Origin: an uncultured Pseudomonadota bacterium
Lineage (GTDB): Bacteria > Pseudomonadota > Gammaproteobacteria > Burkholderiales > Rhodocyclaceae
DNA: 10,372 nucleotides
Reading direction: 5' to 3'
Assembly: GCA_903939665.1 (NCBI GenBank)
Contig: CAJAHZ010000334.1
Location: forward strand, 1-10,372
Part shown: in pieces, positions 6,651-10,372 of the stretch
Position numbering within the stretch: the first letter of the stretch is position 1
Layout of the letters: each line of letters starts with the position of its first letter
The notes under the pieces: model-generated
Database searches by the model: none
Told to the model about the DNA's origin: nothing
Seen by the model: only the letters and a program-made list of their open reading frames with translations
Position numbers and translations under genes: made by a program

Positions 6651-8822
6651 TCAAGCGACGGAGAAGGTTTCGATCCCGATGTGTATCAGGTCAGGCGTGA
6701 TGCCGAGCGCCCACGCTGCGCCTACCGCCGCAAGTACATTTTCGATTTGCGCGTGTGCCTGCCCGCCATCGGCCAGCGGTATGTTTTTCAGCCGGGTCAG
6801 GACAATTTCATCCGCGCCGCTGGCCAGTATCAGTTGACCATCGCAGACCAGCACGGCGCGTTTGCCTTGCGCCCGGTGTTCTACGATCACCGGCAGGTCG
6901 GCGTCAAGCGCGAAGTAAATCACCTCGCCATCGCACAAGTCGGCCATTTCAACCAGCATCGGCTCTCTGGCATTGAGTATGGCAGCGCCCTTCGGCAGGA
7001 TCAGATCAACCTGCGTGCGCAGCACGTTGTAGACCTGCTCGGGCGTTTCGATGTAGTAGCGCCCGTAATGTTGGGCGGGTTCGATGTTGGTGACGACGCC
7101 AACCTGACAGCGGTCATAGGCCAGGCCTTCGCCGAGAATGGTGTCGCTGCCGTTTTCGAATACGGCGGCTTCAACAGCGCGGTTCATCAGGATGCGATTG
7201 GCGGCTTCCCATTTTGCCCGGTCACCCTTGTCAACCAGCCGACGATCAAGGAAGAGGCCATCACTGCAGGCCAGTCCGGTGTGTTTGCCGGAGAGGGTGA
7301 GCAGTCGTGCAATCAGACGCGCGACGATGGTTTTGCCGAAACTGCCGGTCACGCCGACAACCGGGATGCGCCCATCGTCGCCGTTCGGGAACAGGTGATC
7401 GACGATGGCGCGCCCAACCGGGCGTGCGACGCCGTTTTCCGGTTTCAGGTGCATCAGCAGGCCGGGGCCGGCATTGACTTCGACGATGGCGCCGCGTTGC
7501 GTATCGAGCGGCTGCGAGATGTCTTCGGCGACCAGATCGACGCCGGCGATGTCGAGCCCGACGATGCGCGCGGCGAGCGAAGCCGCAGCTGCTACGCTGG
7601 GATGTACCTGGTCGGTAATGTCGCAGGTCATGTTGCCGGTACGCACAATGAGCACTGAGTGGTCAGCCGGCGGCACGGATTCGGGCGTGAAGCCCTGACG
7701 TGCGACTTCATGCCGGGAAACCATATTCCTGTCGAGCTGTATCAGGTCGAGCGGAAATTCCTCAGCCTCGCCACGTCGTGGGTCACAGTTGAGTTGATTG
7801 TCGATTAGTTCGTTGATCGTCGATTTGCCGTCGCCGACCACCGATGCCGTTTCTCCGCGTGCCGCAGCGACCAGTTTTCCGCCAACAATGAGCAGGCGAT
7901 GTTCTGATCCGTGAACGAAGCGTTCGACGATGACGCCACTGCCTTCTTCAATAGCGGCCGTGTAGGCGGCTTCGATTTCCTCGCGCGTCATCAGGTTAGT
8001 GAACACGCCACGTCCGTGGTTGCCGTCATAAGGCTTTACAACCACCGGCAGGCCGATGTCGCCAGCGGCATCCCACGCGTCTGCCGGGCTATCGACCATC
8101 CGCCCTTCGGGGACCGGTACGCCGCAGGATTGCAGCAGGCTTTTGGTTAGATCCTTGTCGCGCGAGATGCTTTCGGCGATCGCGCTGGTGCGGTCGGTTT
8201 CGGCGGTCCAGATGCGGCGGCTCTTCGCGCCGTAACCGAGCTGTACGAGATTGCCGGTGGCTAGCAGGCGAATAGCCGGGATCCGTCTGTCCTTGGCGGT
8301 TGCCGATTCAACGATGGCCGCGGTGCTCGGCCCGAGCAACTTGCGCTCGGCCATGTCACGCAGATGTTCGACCTTGCCGGCGACGTCGAAGGGGGTGTCC
8401 TGAATCGCCGCCATCACCAACTCGCGACCGGCGAACAGGCAGGCGCGGGTGATGTCGTCGTGCCAGGCGCGGATGGCGACCTTGTATACGCCGCGCACGG
8501 AAGTCTGGCGTGCCTTGCCGAAGCCGCCGGGCATGCCGGCAAGATTTTGCAGTTCAAGCGAGACGTGTTCGAGGATATGTGCCGGCCAGGTGCCTTCCTC
8601 AAGCCGGCGCAAAAAGCCGCCGCGCTCGCCATAGCTGCAGCGGTGTTCGATCAGTGAGGGCAGGAAGGCTTTGAGTCGATCGACGAAGCCGGGGATGGTA
8701 TTGGAGGGGAAGTCTTCGAGCTCCCCGATATCGACGATGGCTTCGATCACCGGACGGTAGGTCCAGATGTTCGGTCCGCGCAGATGGCGGATTTCGAGAA
8801 ACTTGATGTCTTTCTTTTTCAT
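6651..8822 (-). CDS. cphA': Truncated cyanophycin synthetase paralogue (CphA'/CphA2-like)
   Basis: This is a second cyanophycin synthetase family protein of 723 residues. The N domain starts FLEIRHLRGPNIWTYRP and keeps HILEH (82-86). The ATP-grasp domain is intact by eye, with KPYDGNHGRGVFTN (263-276) and VEVNAGPGLLMHL (447-459). The Mur-ligase-like domain is degenerate: the P-loop reads TGSFGKTIVA instead of TGTNGKTT-type, the ETARGG segment reads ENGSDT, and DHLG reads QHYG. It ends at about the position of CphA residue 707, so the whole C-terminal lobe (about 150 residues) is missing. Nothing resembling it lies in the 68 bases after the stop. Such CphA' proteins are known beside cphA in betaproteobacteria. 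Cyanobacterial CphA2, also C-terminally short, polymerises beta-Asp-Arg dipeptides. Which activity this one has is unknown. ATG at 8822 is preferred by alignment with CphA; an ATG at 8849 would add 9 residues. Neither has a clear ribosome binding site. Confidence 0.9.
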   Translation of the reverse strand: MKKKDIKFLEIRHLRGPNIWTYRPVIEAIVDIGELEDFPSNTIPGFVDRLKAFLPSLIEHRCSYGERGGFLRRLEEGTWPAHILEHVSLELQNLAGMPGGFGKARQTSVRGVYKVAIRAWHDDITRACLFAGRELVMAAIQDTPFDVAGKVEHLRDMAERKLLGPSTAAIVESATAKDRRIPAIRLLATGNLVQLGYGAKSRRIWTAETDRTSAIAESISRDKDLTKSLLQSCGVPVPEGRMVDSPADAWDAAGDIGLPVVVKPYDGNHGRGVFTNLMTREEIEAAYTAAIEEGSGVIVERFVHGSEHRLLIVGGKLVAAARGETASVVGDGKSTINELIDNQLNCDPRRGEAEEFPLDLIQLDRNMVSRHEVARQGFTPESVPPADHSVLIVRTGNMTCDITDQVHPSVAAAASLAARIVGLDIAGVDLVAEDISQPLDTQRGAIVEVNAGPGLLMHLKPENGVARPVGRAIVDHLFPNGDDGRIPVVGVTGSFGKTIVARLIARLLTLSGKHTGLACSDGLFLDRRLVDKGDRAKWEAANRILMNRAVEAAVFENGSDTILGEGLAYDRCQVGVVTNIEPAQHYGRYYIETPEQVYNVLRTQVDLILPKGAAILNAREPMLVEMADLCDGEVIYFALDADLPVIVEHRAQGKRAVLVCDGQLILASGADEIVLTRLKNIPLADGGQAHAQIENVLAAVGAAWALGITPDLIHIGIETFSVA

Positions 8823-8863
8823 TGGGTCAGTATTTGCGCAGGCCGGCATGAAGCGATAGGGAG

Positions 8864-8904
8864 TTGACGCTGGTTTGATGCCAGATTAACGCGGTTTGCG
8901 TCAA
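8864..8904. repeat. Inverted repeat in the DUF1854-cphA' gap
   Basis: TTGACGC (8864-8870) and GCGTCAA (8898-8904) are perfect inverted copies with 27 bases between them. An inner CTGG/CCAG pair at 8870-8884 could form a second small stem. The right arm belongs to GGTTTGCGTC (8893-8902), a one-mismatch version of the decamer seen twice before nirF. The gap of 120 bases is the longest inside the minus-strand block, so this may be an operator or a leader RNA structure. No convincing -35/-10 pair was found. Confidence 0.4.
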
Positions 8905-8942
8905 ATGGCTGACCATCAACTGAAATATTTCGGTGGCGGGGG

Positions 8943-9416
8943 TCACAAAAAGCGGTCCAGAATCTTGCGGCTGTGCGCATCGAGTGCATAACGGTCACGA
9001 ATCAGGAAGTGGATGCCGTGACTGTCGGAGATCAGCAATCCTGGCGATGTGAGGCGACGAATGTCTTCCTCTCCCTTGAGCACCAGATGTGTTTCTCCAT
9101 GATCCGTTTCAACGTGCCAGGTGCTCGGCGTCGCAAAACTGGCAACGCTGATGATGCGCTTGATTTCGGGCATGAACTCGCGAATCGCCAATTCGGCCTC
9201 GATCAGTGCGCGCAGTTCGTCCGGCAGGTCGGTCAGGCGGTCGATCCAGGCCAGTTCGTGGCCGTGCGGGTCGACCAGCGCGATCCCCTCGTTCGGTGCG
9301 GCAATCGGGAAGGCGCGCACCGGTACGACGCCCTCATGGGCTTCTCCGTCGGCGCCGGTGAATACCAGTTGCCCGAAGGCGTTGTGACTCAGCAGGTAAT
9401 CGGGCGTGTTGCTCAT
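8943..9416 (-). CDS. DUF1854 family protein, cyanophycin-locus type
   Basis: This 157-residue protein matches my memory of the DUF1854 family, whose members often sit beside cyanophycin genes and an ABC transporter and have no established biochemical role. Recognisable stretches are VPVRAFPIAAPNEGIALVD (31-49), HGHELAWIDRL (51-61), HLVLKGEEDIRRL (110-122), HFLIRDRYALD (136-146) and the C-terminal HSRKILDRFL. It has no signal peptide and no membrane segment, so a cytoplasmic protein is expected. Its ATG overlaps the stop of the ABC transporter gene in an ATGA arrangement, and GGAGAC (9422-9427) lies 5 bases upstream. This points to translational coupling and fixed stoichiometry with the transporter. 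It may be a regulatory or substrate-presenting subunit; that is inference. Confidence 0.83.
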   Translation of the reverse strand: MSNTPDYLLSHNAFGQLVFTGADGEAHEGVVPVRAFPIAAPNEGIALVDPHGHELAWIDRLTDLPDELRALIEAELAIREFMPEIKRIISVASFATPSTWHVETDHGETHLVLKGEEDIRRLTSPGLLISDSHGIHFLIRDRYALDAHSRKILDRFL

Positions 9417-10372
9417 TCGCGGTCTCCATCGGCCTGGGGGCTTGCATCCAGTCGGCGAAGTTCGTCTTCGGTATCGACGTTGCGTGCCTGTGCCTGGTAG
9501 AGGCGGTAATAGTGTCCTTCGCAGGCCATCAGTTCATCGTGGCTACCGACTTCGACGACACTGCCGCGATCGAGTACCACCAGCCGGTTGGCATCGCGCA
9601 GGGTGGACAATCGGTGTGCAATGGCAATGGTTGTGCGGCCGCGCACCAGATTGTCGAGGGCCTTCTGAATTTCCTTTTCGGTCGTTGTATCGACCGATGA
9701 GGTGGCTTCGTCGAGGATCAGGATCTTCGGATCAATGAGTAGCGCGCGGGCGATCGAGATACGCTGCCGTTCGCCACCGGAGAGCGCCTGGCCTCGTTCG
9801 CCGACCAGCGAGTCATAGCCGTGCGCCAGGCGCAGGATGAACTCGTGGGCGTGCGCGGCGCGGGCGGCAGTGATGATTTCGGCGCGCGTCGCCTCGGGTT
9901 TTCCGTAAGCGATGTTCTCGGCGATCGTGCCGAAGAAGAGGAAAGGTTCCTGCAGGACAAGGCCGATATTTTTCCGGTACTCGGCGACTGGCAGGGAACG
10001 GATATCCACGCCGTCGATCAGGATGGCGCCTTCGGTGACATCGTAGAAGCGGCAAATCAGGTTGACCATGGTGCTCTTGCCCGAACCACTGTGACCGACC
10101 AGACCGATCATTTCACCCGGTTCAATCTTGATGCTGATGTCGCGTGTCACGCTGCGTGTGCCGTAGCGGAAGCCGACGTTGCGCAGCTCGATGCGACCGG
10201 TAACCACCGGCAGGTGCACCGGGTTGACCGGCTCGGGAACGCTGGAAATGTGGTCGAGGATGTCGAAGATGCGTTTGGCGCCGGCTGCTGCTTTTTGTGT
10301 CACCGAAACGATGCGGCTCATCGAATCGAGGCGCAGATAAAAGCGGCTGATGTAGGCCAGGAAAGCGGTGAG
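9413..10372 (-). CDS. ABC transporter, exporter type, permease-ATPase fusion (C-terminal part)
   Basis: The frame is open to the right edge, so the start and most of the transmembrane region are outside the window. The visible 319 residues begin with the end of the membrane domain (LTAFLAYISRFYLRLDSM), followed by the coupling segment AAAGAKRIFDILD typical of ABCB/MsbA-like exporters. The nucleotide-binding domain is complete: Walker A GHSGSGKST (93-101), Q-loop Gln 141 in VLQEPFLFFGT, signature LSGGE (197-201), Walker B LILDE (218-222), and H-loop His 253 in IAHRLST. All catalytic residues are intact, so it should hydrolyse ATP as a dimer in the inner membrane. Its position before DUF1854 and the two cyanophycin synthetase genes matches a recurrent cyanophycin-associated transporter. 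The substrate is unknown. Confidence 0.9.
   Translation of the reverse strand, partial: LTAFLAYISRFYLRLDSMSRIVSVTQKAAAGAKRIFDILDHISSVPEPVNPVHLPVVTGRIELRNVGFRYGTRSVTRDISIKIEPGEMIGLVGHSGSGKSTMVNLICRFYDVTEGAILIDGVDIRSLPVAEYRKNIGLVLQEPFLFFGTIAENIAYGKPEATRAEIITAARAAHAHEFILRLAHGYDSLVGERGQALSGGERQRISIARALLIDPKILILDEATSSVDTTTEKEIQKALDNLVRGRTTIAIAHRLSTLRDANRLVVLDRGSVVEVGSHDELMACEGHYYRLYQAQARNVDTEDELRRLDASPQADGDRE

Noticed and set aside
4225..7658. Long plus-strand open frames opposite cphA and cphA' (4225-5247, 5578-6459, 6621-7658)
   Set aside because: They lie antisense to clearly recognised synthetase genes. Their translations are compositionally odd with no family resemblance, and long antisense frames are common in GC-rich coding sequence.
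8893..8906. A second FNR/DNR box before cphA' on the minus strand (TTGACGCAAACCGC)
   Set aside because: The right half-site ends CCGC instead of the required CAA, so only one half of the motif is present.

Overview
The window looks like a GC-rich betaproteobacterial chromosome, probably from a Rhodocyclaceae-like denitrifier. This rests on a heme d1 (nir) gene set with a fused nirDL, a paired cyanophycin synthetase locus, and a DUF1854 gene joined to an ABC transporter gene. The organism assignment is inference from gene content. No rRNA, tRNA, CRISPR array or insertion sequence was recognised.

Layout. Bases 1-609 (+) are the C-terminal half of an MFS transporter of the oxalate/formate antiporter type, cut by the left edge. 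A 234-base gap follows; it holds a degenerate FNR/DNR-like box with a matching -10 element and an inverted repeat. Bases 844-3944 (+) are a tight operon nirF-nirDL-nirG-nirH (gaps or overlaps of +5, -8 and -4 bases). NirDL, NirG and NirH are Lrp/AsnC-like siroheme decarboxylase subunits that make 12,18-didecarboxysiroheme, and NirF is a periplasmic lipoprotein acting later in the pathway to heme d1, the cofactor of cytochrome cd1 nitrite reductase. nirS, nirE, nirJ and nirN are not in the window. A strong bidirectional terminator (3962-3998) separates this operon from the convergent block to its right.

Bases 4009-10372 are all on the minus strand and are read from right to left: an ABC exporter-type protein (C-terminal part only), a DUF1854 protein overlapping it by 4 bases, a C-terminally truncated cyanophycin synthetase paralogue (CphA'), and a full-length cyanophycin synthetase (CphA). 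CphA polymerises aspartate and arginine into the nitrogen reserve cyanophycin. The roles of CphA', DUF1854 and the ABC transporter are not settled, and this is the part of the window most likely to hold new biology. The two synthetases differ in a telling way. The full-length enzyme has an intact Mur-ligase domain but a broken HxxEH-type motif in its N-terminal domain. The truncated one has an intact HxxEH motif but a degenerate, shortened Mur-ligase domain. This suggests a division of labour.
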